Shown here: piece by piece, positions 25,166 to 36,313 of the stretch
Numbering within the stretch: the stretch's first letter is position 1
Layout: every line of letters starts with the position of its first letter
Assembly: GCA_032622095.1 (NCBI GenBank)
Contig: CP136069.1
Coordinates: forward strand, 10,244,036 to 10,308,035
Source: Siphonodentalium dalli
Taxonomy: Eukaryota > Mollusca > Scaphopoda > Gadilida > Siphonodentaliidae
Length of the DNA stretch: 64,000 bases
Direction of reading: 5' to 3'
Notes under the pieces: generated by a model
What the model saw: the letters and a program-made list of their open reading frames with translations, nothing else
Databases searched by the model: none
What the model was told of the DNA's origin: nothing
Translations under genes and position numbers: made by a program

Positions 25166-25284
25166 CCATAGATCGGATGGGATGTTGGTATTTATCCAAT
25201 TTTATATAAAAATTGAGTGCTACATAGAATGTCCCGTCCATAGATCGGATGGGATGTTGGTATTTATCCAATTTTATATAAAAA
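25166..25284 (-). repeat. Two inverted fragments of the element start at the B/C junction
   Basis: Between truncated copy B and inverted copy C lie two consecutive fragments, about 25166-25211 and 25212-25284. Both are the reverse complement of the first ~45-70 bp of the element (ending CCAATTTTATATAAAAA). They are joined head-to-tail with each other and then to the inverted end of C. Confidence 0.85.
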
Positions 25285-28200
25285 CTGATGCTCTTGTGGG
25301 TATAACCTGTGTATCTCCCATTCCGGTGGGTTGATCCATCTCTAGTCTGACTGTGGCGGCGTTCTGTGTAGCACCATTGCACACTGCCTGCCTATACACA
25401 TTCGAAGATAGGGTGCCTATACTGACACCCATTCTTACTGAATGTGTATTACTTAACCATTTAATCATGCTTACTACACGGTATGACACCATGGCAATCC
25501 CTGAATGTGGAGTCTTGCCTATATATTGTATTATATTATATATAATATATTATCTAAATATACAACTGTTTTCCAATAGGAAACGTATATATATATACTG
25601 ACTTCCATTCTAACCGAATGCGTTCCACTCAACTATTTAATCATTCTCTCTACACAATATGACACCATGACACCCCTGAACATGGAGGCCTGTCTACATA
25701 TCAGATGCGTAACATCTAAATATGCAACTGTTTTCCAATAGGAAACGTGTATATATAATGACTCTCATTCTTAACGAATGTGTACTACTTAACTATTTAA
25801 TCATGCTTTCTTCACGATATGACACCATGACACCCTTGAACATGGAGGCCTGTCTACATATCAGATGCGTAATATCTAAATATGCAACTGTTTTCCAATA
25901 GAAAACGTGTATATATAATGACTCTCATTCTTAACGAATGTGTACTACTTAGCTATTTAATCATGCTTTCTATGACGGTATGACACCATGACATCCATGA
26001 ACATGGATGCCTGCCAACATATCAGATGCATAATATCTAAGTATGCAACTGTTTTCAAATAGGAAACGTGTATATATACTTACTCACATTCTAACTGAAT
26101 GTGTACTACTTAACTATATAATCATGTTTTCTACACGCTATGTGACCAGGACATCCCTAAACTAGGATGCCTGTCTACATATTATGTGCATACTATATAG
26201 ATATGCAACTGTTTTCCTACATGATACGTGTATATATATTTACTCTCATTCAAACAGAATGTGTACTACTTAACTATTTAATCGTGCTCTATACACGATA
26301 TTACACCATGACATCAATGAACGTGGATGCCTGCCTATATACATAATATATGTATACTATCTAAGTATGCAAGTGTTTCCAATAGGAAACGTGTATATAT
26401 ACTGACTTACATTCCAACCGAATGTGTTCTACTCTACTATTTAATCATGCTTTCTACACGTTGTGACACCATGACATCCCTTAATTTGGATGCTTGCCTA
26501 CATATTAGATGTATAATATCTAAGTATGCAACTGTTTTCCATTAGGAAACGTGTATATATACTGATTCTCATTCAAACTGAATGTGTACCACTTAACTAC
26601 TTAATCATGCTTTCTACACGATAGGACACAATGACATCCCGGAATATGGATGCCTGCCTACATTTCGAACTAGCAAGAAGTGTGCATTGTATATACACAA
26701 AAGATAAACTAAATGAATAAATTCATAGCAATTAGAAGATTGAAATCTTCCCATGATTACACACGATAAATAGTGTTAAAACCAATTGTACATGTTAATG
26801 TACTGAGACATTATTGTCTCGAAGTATAAACTCTTCATCCACAAACCTGAAAAATCACAAACTCAAGTGACCTGCTAAAATTGGTCTACTCTAGCTATCA
26901 AAATGGCAAACATATCCAACTAGCAATGCGTGTGCTTTGTATTTAAACGAGGGCCCACTGATATTCAAATTGAATTCATCCATTTATTTGGGAAATTCAT
27001 TGGGTAACACGCTCAACTTATCTGTAAGACACATATAGAGCCCACTAATATTATTTGATATTATGCTCTGTCTAGCTTGATTATTATATACACATGCGAG
27101 CCAACTGGAATGCACCATTATCTCAAACCATATATCCATGGAGAGCGGTGTGTTCTATGCTCTTACACGCTATTTTGGAATTAACATATACATGTAATAC
27201 CAGATGCCATCAAAAATGGCGTACTATACACAAATTTATCTGGAAATGTATATGATTGGTGTGTCAAAACATCGACACGTCATTAATCACCAACTCCAAT
27301 AGAGTAGGGATATCAATTTCCCACCATTAAAGTTACACAGGGCACAATGTCCACCACATGCGGATTCTATCATGGAACAGTTTGAACTAGACTAAACCAA
27401 TTCCTTCCAGACCACATGTGTTCTGGGTATATAGCATATAGGAAAACTTATATACTTCACACTCAACGTGTCGGCCCTAGTAAGCGCTGTTGTAAAGACA
27501 GGTCAAGCCATTCTAGGTTGCATATAATATGCAAATACAGAAGAAATCTGCATCTAAAATGCAACAAATAGGCATAAACTATGCTGGTTTAAACTATGAC
27601 TGTCACATTACTAACTCATTTGACTCAAAGTGCAAAACTTGGGCGTGACACGACCGACTGCTCTAATAATATAAGCAGCACGATGGAATCTATAAATTCC
27701 GGGCTCAGAATACTCATTAAAGTGGTATTCATCCAATTTTATATAAAAATCTCATTCTTACATAATGTGAACCACTTAACTATTTAAACATGCTTTCTAC
27801 ACGGTATGACACCATGACATCCCTGAACATGGATGCCTGTCTACATATTAGATGTATGATATCTAAGTATGCAACTCTTTTCCAATAGGAAACGTGTATA
27901 TATACTGACTCTTATTCTTACCGAATGTGTACTAGTTAAGTATTGAATCACTCGATACCCACGTAACTCATTTACTGAAACGGAATTTATGAACCGTTGT
28001 TCCGGGTTTCAACTAAAGCTTAAAAAACAGGCTATAACCCGAAAGAATTATCGGCGGCCCTGCAGACACTGACACTCAATGACCGACGTGCTAATTTAAC
28101 CAAGAAGCACCTGTTCAATGCCACTGATAATTCATATAATTTTGCACACAATACCATACTGGTGCATCATAATATAAGACGTGTTACAAAACAACTCGAA

Positions 28201-29755
28201 CATTGTTTTAAACAAAATCACTCATGTGTGATACGAACAATGTCCTAACAATATGCACAAACGCGCAGTGAATAATTTACTCATTGAAAATGTAAACACA
28301 TGGAAAGTATCGTTCAAAGATCGGACGTGATGTTCGTAGCTATCCATCCTTACATTAAAAACTCCCCTACATGGGGACCACTTAACTATTTAATCATGCT
28401 TTCTACACGGTATTACACCATGACATCCCTGAATTCGGATGATTGCCTACATATTGGATGTATAATATCTAAGTATGCAACTCTTTTCCAATAGGAAACG
28501 TGTATATATACTGACTCTCATTCTTACCGAATGTGTACTAGTTAAGTATTGAATCACTCGATACCCACGTAACTCATTTACTGACACGGAATTTATTAAC
28601 CGTTGTTCCGTGTTTCAACAAAACCTAACAAAACAGGCTATAACCCGAAAGAATTATCGGCAACCCTGTATACATTGACACTCAATGACCGACGTGCTAA
28701 TTTAACCAAGAAGCACCTGCTCAATGCCACTGATAAATGATGTAATTTTGCACACAATACCATACTGGTGCATCATTATATAAGACATGAAAACAACTCG
28801 AACATTGTTTTAAAAAATTCACTCATGTGAGATACGAATAATGTCCTAACTATATGCACACACGCGCAGTGAATAATTTACTCATTGAAAATGGAAACAC
28901 ATGGACAGTCTCGTTCAAAGATCGGACGTGATGTTCGTAGTTATCCATCCTTACATTAAAAACTCCCCTACATGGGAATCAAACACCCGCTAAGGGACTA
29001 ACTATTTAATTCCTGTACTTTACGATATGTGACTGCCAGAACCCTTGAAATATTGGCTTTTAACGACACACAGCCTGTTGAAACGCAGATTACTCAATAC
29101 AGATATCTCTTACAACACTTGCAAGAGTTTACAACAATCTGGTCTAATTGATCAAAAGGAAAGTGCGAACTGCCTTGATCTGATACATGACAGGACTAAT
29201 CTGGCGCACATGTGAACGGAATGCTACCACGCTATTACACAGTGGCTATGTCAATCACACTTAACGGACCTATGAAATTACGTGTTTGCTATACTGCCGT
29301 ATTACACAAAGAACGGTGGGCTGACCATAGCACGTGTTATATTGACCAGCGATATTACTAGTAAGTGCAGACCACACAACTTCGGGTCTGTGATAACTTG
29401 CACATAATGTTGCTTCCGACTTATTACTATTTCACAACGAATGACACAATAACTCACGCCTATTATAATAGGCATGTTACTATGAACAACATGCGAAGCC
29501 TTGAAGGCCATCGCTCAATTCAGCTGTCTTGAGACAGTCTGTATCTACCATGCACACATACCTATATGTGTTGATCCCTCAGTTACTTTGAGGAATCTTA
29601 ATTCCGCTCTCTCCTGATGAGACCTTGCGGGTTCACCAATTTCTAAATTGGTTGAAAAATAGGTCGAAACACTAAAAGGCAGTGTAGAGTGCTACATAGA
29701 ATGTCCCGTCCATAGATCGGATGGGATGTTGGTATTTATCCAATTTTATATAAAA
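25285..29755 (-). mobile_element. Copy C of the ~5-kb element, inverted, lacking one 605-bp unit
   Basis: Read on the minus strand, this starts at 29755 with TTTTATATAAAATTGGATAA and ends at about 25285 with the CACAAGAGCATCAG block, so both element ends are present. The satellite tail occupies about 25400-26665, and the middle region and head follow as in A. Only two 605-bp units are present (start blocks near 28365 and 28970), explaining a length of about 4.47 kb against 5.06 kb. Substitutions relative to A are more frequent than between A and B. Confidence 0.87.
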
Positions 29756-30367
29756 ACATATAGGTGGTTGTGACAAGCGCCTGATATAATAAGTGCTAGG
29801 TGTCCAAGGATGTCTGATACAATTAGTCCGATACATACCGCGCCTGTGTTGCAAGCAAGACCTAAATCTAATGAAGATCGAATGATGGCAATATCTTACG
29901 GGTTCGTATAATCCATGATATTTCAAATTTTGTGGAAATTAGAGGAATTTTATTTTGAGAATCAGACGTTAATTCAATAAATTTGATTCGTCGGAGAATC
30001 ATAATATTGGTAGGATAATCTGATAAATGAGTATACAGTGTGTACTTGTTAACACGCACACAGTGTCCGTATCTTTTTGTAGGCCTTGGACAAGAAGTTC
30101 TTGCACATCTTGGAAAGAAGGTTGCTCAATAGACTAGTCGTGCTCTTGCATGGGTTAACATAGCATAAGGTTTCGGCGGGTGGGTGTGTCTGAACCCCTA
30201 TGTTTGTTTACCTTTTATTTGTTTACCTTTTATTAATGATATATTATCTCATTAAATAACACAAATTGAAATAGTCGTGTGGGTATAAAATAATACAAAT
30301 GAACTGAAGACCCCTGTCCGGAAACGCTTCTATCAATCTATAATGATTTTATTTCGAATATTTTATT
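29756..30367 (+). repeat. Right 612-bp direct repeat (R) flanking the compound block
   Basis: Same orientation and near-identical to 15421-16031. It follows the inverted start of copy C directly. Its last ~60 bp (GACCCCTGTCCGGAAACG to TTTCGAATATTTTATT) are matched by a diverged inverted copy at about 30650-30715, so R itself resembles one arm of an older inverted-repeat element. Confidence 0.88.
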
Positions 30368-30952
30368 ATGAAATTAGATGATAAATTGGGATACAGTATT
30401 GGTCTAATTTTAGAACAGACCATTCGGGTGATACCATGTATCGATAGAGAGCATTTGGATGTTCCTGTAGCTACGTACCGAATGTCAAGTGTCCCATATT
30501 GATTGGTTGTATTGTTTTATTAAATAGTTATGGGCAATAAGGAGTCTAATTACAATTTATTTGTGGCATAATTACACAATAAAATGTCTGGTCTCTGTTA
30601 ACAGTAACCACTATTGTTCGTTACCTAAACAACCACACCTTTCTAGACCAGAAAATATTCGAAATAAAATTAATATTAATCTATAGAAGCATTTTCGGAC
30701 AAGATCCTGTCTTCGATTCATATCTAATAGTTTATACCACGGTAACTATATAATACATGTTTACAAAGGGATAATCCACCTTTAAACAATGCGTGACACA
30801 CATTGTGAAAACATTTTGTTGACAATTCAAGCTGCACATTGACTATATAATACATTAGTGATTAATTGGGATTAATTAATAAGTGATTATCTGGGAATAA
30901 TTAATTTGAATCAAATATATCTTCAGTAAACGTTCAGGTTATCTTAAAATCA
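30368..30952. other. Intron 1 spacer with an inverted relative of the R end
   Basis: No gene was recognised. At 30650-30715 the text AAAATATTCGAAATAAAAT to TCGGACAAGATCCTGTCTTC is a diverged reverse complement of 30305-30367. The rest is AT-rich unique sequence leading into the 26-bp minisatellite. Confidence 0.5.
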
Positions 30953-32803
30953 AATTTAATCATTGTGACTCCAGTCATAATTTAATAATTGTGACTCCAG
31001 CCATAATTTAATAATTGTGACTCCAGCTATAATTTTATAATTGTGGCTCCAGCTATAATTTTATAATTGTGACTCCAGCCATAATTTAATAATTGTGACT
31101 CCAGCTATAATTTAATAATTGTGACTCCAGCCATAATTTAATAATTGTGACTCCAGCTATAATTTAATAATTATGACTCCAGCTATAATTTAATAATTGT
31201 GACTCCAGCTATAATTTAATAATTGTGACTCCAGCTATATTTTAATAATTGTGGCTCCAGCTATCATTTAATAATTGTGACTCCAGCCATAATTTAGTAA
31301 CTGTGACTCCAGCTATAATTTAATAATTGTGACTCCAGCTATAATTTAATAATTGTAAGTCCAGCTATAATTTAATAATTGTGAGTCCAGCTATAATTTA
31401 ATAATTGTGACTCCAGCTATATTTTAATAATTGTGGCTCCAGCTATAATTTAATAATTGTGACTCCAGCCATAATTTAGTAACTGTGACTCCAGCTATAA
31501 TTTAATAATTGTGACTCCAGCTATAATTTAATAATTGTGAGTCCAGCTATAATTTAATAATTGTGGCTCCAGCTATAATTTAATAATTGTGACTCCAGCT
31601 ATAATTTAATAATTGTGGCTCCAGCCATAATTTAATAACTGTGACTCCAGCTATAATTTAATAATTGTGGCTCCAGCTATAACTTAATAATTGTGACTCC
31701 AGCTATAATTTAATAATTGTGACTCCAGCTATAATTTAATAATTGTGGCTACAGCTATAATTTAGTAATTGTGACTCCAGCTATAATTTAATAATTGTGA
31801 CTCCAGCTATAATTTAATAATTGTGACTCCAGCTATAATTTAATAATTGTGACTCCAGCTATATTTTAATAATTGTGGCTCCAGCTATAATTTAATAATT
31901 GTGACTCCAGCCATAATTTAGTAATTGTGACTCCAGCTATAATTTAATAATTGTGACTCCAGCTATAATTTAATAATTGTGGCTCCAGCTATAATTTAAT
32001 AATTGTGGCTCCAGCTATAACTTAATAATTGTGACTCCAGCTATAATTTAATAATTGTGGCTCCAGCTATAATTTAATAATTGTGGCTCCAGCTATAATT
32101 TAATAATTGTGACTCCAGCTATAATTTAATAATTGTGACTCCAGCTATAATTTTATAATTGTGACTCCAGCCATAATTTAATAATTGTGACTCCAGCTAT
32201 AATTTAATAATTGTGACTCCAGCTATAATGTAATAATTGTGGCTCCAGCTATAATTTAATAATTGTGGCTCCAGCTATAATTTAATAATTGTGACTCCAG
32301 CTATAATCTAATAATTGTGGCTCCAGCTATAATTTAATAATTGTGGCTCCAGCCATAATTTAATAATTGTGACTCCAGCTATAATTTAATAATTGTGGCT
32401 CCAGCTATAACTTAATAATTGTGACTCCAGCTATAATTTAATAATTGTGACCCCAGCTATAATTTAATAATTGTGGCTCCAACTATGATTTAATAATTGT
32501 GGCTCCAGCTATAATTTAATAATTGTGACTCCGGCTATAATTTAATAATTGTGGCTATGGCTATAATTTAATAATTGTGGCTCCAGCTATAATTTAATAA
32601 TTGTGGCTCCAGCTATAATTTAATAATTGTGGCTCCAGCTATAATTTAATAATTGTAACTCCAGCTATAATTTAATAATTGTGGCTCCAGCTATATTTTA
32701 ATAATTGTGGCTCCAGCTATAATTTAATAATTATGACTCCAGCTATAATTTAATAATTGTGACTCCAGCTATAATTTAATAATTGTGACTCCAGCCATAA
32801 ACT
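30953..32803. repeat. 26-bp minisatellite, about 71 units
   Basis: The unit TTGTGACTCCAGCTATAATT + TAATAA repeats without a break for about 1.85 kb. Main variants are GACTCC/GGCTCC and CTATAATT/CCATAATT, with rare substitutions. With period 26 no frame is maintained. It lies in intron 1 about 680 bp before exon 2. Confidence 0.96.
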
Positions 32804-32819
32804 AAGTTACAAATTTCCA

Positions 32820-32925
32820 CGAGTACTTTCCGATGAATGGCAACAAGCTATATTTCCGACTAAATTCTGAATAGTTACCCACAATTCTGCTGTGGTTAAG
32901 AAGTCGATTACTTAGATCATTACTG
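32820..32925. mobile_element. CAGTAATG-family palindromic MITE, half copy
   Basis: This is the right half of the palindromic element found complete at 33230-33418: it reads CTTTCCGATGAATGGCAACA, then CTGCTGTGGTTAAGAAGTCG, and ends CATTACTG followed by TA. The left half is missing, apparently replaced by the end of the minisatellite. Confidence 0.8.
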
Positions 32926-33229
32926 TATATAATAAATGATTGAGTATATTGGACTATTATGCATAAAATATAACATTCGATACATTTGCCTGAAAACTGT
33001 ACACAATATCTCGATGACAGGCATTCTTTTTTTGCAATCTGGCTTATCTGCCATCTGTAGCATTACTTTATACTCATCAGAGAGTAAAATCTGGTTACCT
33101 TATTCTACGAAACGGAGAATATAGAAAGCAACAACAACATTTGAGTACAGTACTCATTTAGTGTTGATTAACCATGATATTGAGATTATTACTATCCATC
33201 CAAGTATCAAACTACTGAAAGTATTCATA

Positions 33230-33418
33230 TAGTAATGCTCTAATTAATCGACTTCTTAACCACAGCAGAATTATGGGTAACTTTTCAGGATTTAGTCTTA
33301 AATATGGCTCGCCGAGAGCTTTCCGATGAATGGCAACAAGCCATATTTCCGACTAGATCCTGGAAAGTTAACCACAATTCTGCTGTGGTTAAGAAGTCGA
33401 TTAATTAGAGCATTACTG
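33230..33418. mobile_element. CAGTAATG-family palindromic MITE, full copy next to exon 2
   Basis: This is a nearly fully palindromic 189-bp element running from TAGTAATGCTCTAATTAATC to GATTAATTAGAGCATTACTG, flanked by TA on both sides. TA duplication and CAGTAATG ends suggest mobilisation by a Tc1/mariner-type transposase. It ends 63 bp before the first base of exon 2, so the branch point and polypyrimidine tract must lie in the short remaining stretch or inside the element. Confidence 0.85.
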
Positions 33419-33481
33419 TACTTAAAGGAACAGTATTTTACTTAACAATACAACATTCGTGCTCATGTTTTTGTGTTCCAG

Positions 33482-33694
33482 TGTGTCCACATTGGCTCGG
33501 CTATTCGGTGTTCAATTTGGGTGGAAAAGATCACTGCTTGAAATACTACGGCGACAGAAAGACGAAAGTCGCAGCTGACGAGGTTTGCACTGGCGATGGT
33601 GGCCACCTGCCCGTGATGACGTCAGCCGAGGTAATCACTGACATGTACTCGCTGGTGGCTGGAAATTCTAAATACTTGGATTATGATCCTCGTT
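33482..33694 (+). CDS. PAN/apple plus C-type lectin gene, exon 2 (first half of the lectin domain)
   Basis: This exon encodes residues 82-152 and one base of codon 153. The acceptor is TTTTTGTGTTCCAG ending at 33481, and the donor GTGAGT begins at 33695; both junctions are phase 1. It starts with the long-form C-type lectin signature: C83-P-H-W, C100 (expected to pair with C83), then C117 in ADEVC followed by GGHLPVMTSAEV, matching the usual C..xGGHLxxxxSxxE strand-helix region. C117 should pair with C228 in exon 3. Typical C-type lectin genes have a similar split before the WIGL-like core. Confidence 0.85.
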
Positions 33695-34270
33695 GTGAGT
33701 TCTTGATACTACACCGATACTATTGCTAAATCGTTTTGGGTAACATTGTTTTATAGGTTAACCAATACAGGATATTGGGTGCCCGACAAGGTGACACATC
33801 TCCCCCGATCAACGAAAATCACACTTAGTCCTCCGAAATGACGATACCAAGTCAGAATGGAGCACTGGCTGACGAACCATATGGCCTTTCCGTTTGTCAA
33901 TATAAGTATAATGAAAGAAATAATGGCTTACAATCTATCCGTCGTATAATTTCCCCACATAATGAAGGTGGTGCACACATGTATGGATGTCAAAATAAAG
34001 GGGAGGATGTCTGCTGGGCACATTAAAGAAGATTCGAGGCTAAATATGATGATTACCAAGGTCCCAATTTATCGCAGATAAATTGCTCCTCGTTCTAATG
34101 ACATGAATTTTGAGGTGGAAGCTGGATCCTGGAGCGGCTTAATTGAATATTGAAAATAGTTTTAGAACGTACCCCACAACAAAAAGATTTTATTTTAAGT
34201 CAAAAGTAGAATTTAGATATTTTTGGAAATTGCTGCCAATGAGTAAAAAAGATGCCAAATTGTTTGTATA
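33695..34270. other. Start of intron 2, nothing recognised
   Basis: The first 575 bp of intron 2 carry no repeat or exon I can identify. The 62-codon open frame at 33838-34026 begins with ATG but shows no domain and lies wholly inside the intron. Confidence 0.45.
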
Positions 34271-35143
34271 AGATCATCAGCAGTTGCAGATTTTTGACTG
34301 TGCCATGCTCATGTCACATCACGTTTCGACTCGTTATCTGCAATTTTCCATGAAACTATGCACTCTAAACCGTGTTGGGTAAAACTGTACCCATATTAGG
34401 TAAAATTGTTACCGAACATAATGGTGCATATAGCACCAGGTGAACGTTTAGTAACTTTTAACTTTTTTGTTGGGTAAAAGTAATGTTACCAAATTTGGTG
34501 TAATTTACTCAATATTAATTCCCTTTCTGTATTGGGCGATTGTTTGTACACATTGGTGGGTGAATAATTACTTAATTATTGGGTCAAATCAACAGAGCAC
34601 AACAATGAGCAATACCGAATACAAATGTATCAATAAATCGTACCGCCAACATGCAAATACTAAGACTAATTAATATATTCGCTAATCGTACCAAAGATTC
34701 ATAAACGGGTTAGCATCTCCAAACTCACCCTCTGTGGAACCTCACACAGATGGAACCATGCACTATAGAGTGGGGCTCTCTACGGGTTAGCATCACCAAA
34801 CTCACCCTCTGTGGAGCTCATTCTGCTGGGCCTCATATTCTAGGAACTAATTGTAGTCTCGAATTAACATAGTTTTAGTTACTGTTTCCCTTGTCAATTT
34901 ATATATCTCCTAATTTGCAGAAGATACATTTCATAATAGAAGTGACTACTGGGTGAATATCAACTTCAACTGGGGAACTTTAATCTGATCCTAGGTCTCC
35001 GTTACCAGTTGGTGTCTAATAAGAATTATGTCCACAAAAGGTTATATTGGGTGATGCTAGCCCGCTAAGCTAGAACCGAGATGCATTTGCTGTGGATAAA
35101 GTTGAACAACTGATACACAGCTGTTTGAGAAGTTGTTTCTTGG

Positions 35144-35628
35144 CTGAATCGTACGTGACACGTAGTGAAGCAATCACACATGATGTGTCTCCAATTGCCT
35201 TTTTCGGCGACATAGCGCTCAGAATAATTGATGTAACATCATGCAGTGGTCACGACTGAGACGACATGCCAACTTGACAAGATCGACGTGTCGTGTATTG
35301 TAAAATCTTGTCTGGATTCTCGTCATGACTTCTCCATTTTTCGTTTTCATTAAGCTATCCAACGAAATTGGTCTAAATTAAATTAAATAGACCTAAATCA
35401 CATGTGAATTCTTCATAAGTTGTGAAACAGTTACTTTCATTTTTATCGCAATGCTTCATTCCCAATTCCGCGTTTTTTTGCTATCTCCACACGGTTGATA
35501 ACCGGAAGTCACGTGACATTTTCTCAAAAATTCATACCCGCAATCTTTGAAAAATCACTGATGGATATAGAACAAATATATGACGTCATTCACCTTCGAC
35601 TAAGGTATAAACAATCACCTGGTGGTTG
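35144..35628 (+). repeat. Dispersed ~450-bp repeat, copy 1
   Basis: This shares long blocks with 40369-40828 in the same orientation, for example CGTACGTGACACGTAGTG, GGCGACATAGCGCT, CATGTGAATTCTTCxTAAGT and CTTCATTCCCAATTCCGCGT. The two copies differ by substitutions and small indels, including a ~35-bp insertion in copy 2. No terminal structure was identified. Confidence 0.8.
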
Positions 35629-35779
35629 CTATTAACTAGTTTTATTACTTGCGTGTTGGAAGTACACATTGTTTTATGGTGCCCATATGATAACGCGGGA
35701 ATCTGTACAATATAGTAATTCGTGCGGCCGCTGCGATCTCGGTGGATTCCGATACCTCTCGCTGACAACAACGGCACCT

Positions 35780-35970
35780 GGTGCTATATGCACCATTATG
35801 TTCGGTAACAATTTCACCTAATTTGGGTAGAGTTTTACCCACGTGGTGCTATATGAACCATTATGTTCGGTAACAATTTCACCTAATTTGGGTACAGTTT
35901 TACCCACGTGGTGCTATATGCACCATTATGCTGGGTAACAAATTACCTAATTTGGGTACAGTTTTACCAA
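35780..35970. repeat. 65-bp tandem triplication
   Basis: GGTGCTATATGCACCATTAT recurs at 35780, 35845 and 35910, each followed by GGTAACAATTTCACCTAATT and a TTTTACCC(ACG) segment. The corresponding left terminus of the surrounding element (34380-34442) has only one unit, so the expansion happened after insertion or differs between ends. Confidence 0.85.
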
Positions 35971-36077
35971 ACACGACTGAGAGTGCAGATAACGAGTCGA
36001 AAAGTGATGTGACATGAGCATGGCATGGCACAGTCAACAATCTGCAACTGATGCAACTTTACTGCATTTATTTGCAG

Positions 36078-36313
36078 ATAGAAAATGGATGGACGGGTTT
36101 GACCGCTTCAACAACAACACGATGTACACATGGGACGGCCGTCGGTTGCCGATAGAGAGGTGGGCGGACGGTGAACCGGATGGTGGAATCGAAGACTGCG
36201 TTAGATTGGATACCTATCACACATATGACACGTATTGGATGTCTGATGAGTGGTGTGGCGATAATGTTCTGGAAACTTACGAACTTCGTCTCAGCGTCTT
36301 TTGTTCGATCTAA
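36078..36313 (+). CDS. PAN/apple plus C-type lectin gene, exon 3 (second half of the lectin domain and stop)
   Basis: This exon encodes the end of codon 153 through residue 230 and a TAA at 36311. The acceptor is ACTGCATTTATTTGCAG ending at 36077. The sequence carries the lectin core in order: W156-M-D-G-F-D in place of WIGL, W171-D-G, W181-A-D-G, E185-P-D as the sugar-site triplet, G-I-E-D-C193-V, W206-M-S-D in place of WND, C212, and the terminal V-F-C228. Expected disulfides are C117-C228 and C193-C212. EPN typically selects mannose-like and QPD galactose-like sugars; EPD is a mixed form common in invertebrate lectins, so specificity is not predictable. The altered WND raises doubt about full calcium coordination. 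Confidence 0.86.

Larger units (their letters stand above)
34271..36056. mobile_element. 1.8-kb element with ~170-bp inverted termini filling intron 2
   Basis: The left terminus (34271-34442: CAGTTGCAGATT, GACTGTGCCATGCTCATGTC, CGACTCGTTATCTGCA, CCGAACATAATGGTGCATAT) is repeated inverted at 35779-36056. In the right terminus the innermost 65 bp is triplicated (35780-35970). The interior carries a 78-bp tandem duplication (ACGGGTTAGCATC at 34704 and 34782) and a dispersed repeat shared with 40369-40828. No transposase frame is visible. The right end lies about 21 bp from exon 3. Confidence 0.75.

Noticed and set aside
16277-29511. 69-codon frame conserved in all three copies of the ~5-kb element
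   Set aside because: Conservation follows from recent duplication of the whole element, with silent and replacement changes alike, and it resembles no known protein.
15421-30367. Reading the 612-bp direct repeats as LTRs of a retrotransposon
   Set aside because: No TG..CA ends, primer-binding site, polypurine tract or gag/pol frames, and the interior has inverted symmetry not expected for an LTR element.
30953-32803. CRISPR-like array
   Set aside because: Units are contiguous 26-bp tandem repeats with no unique spacers. The same holds for the 35-bp, 43-bp and 66-bp arrays.
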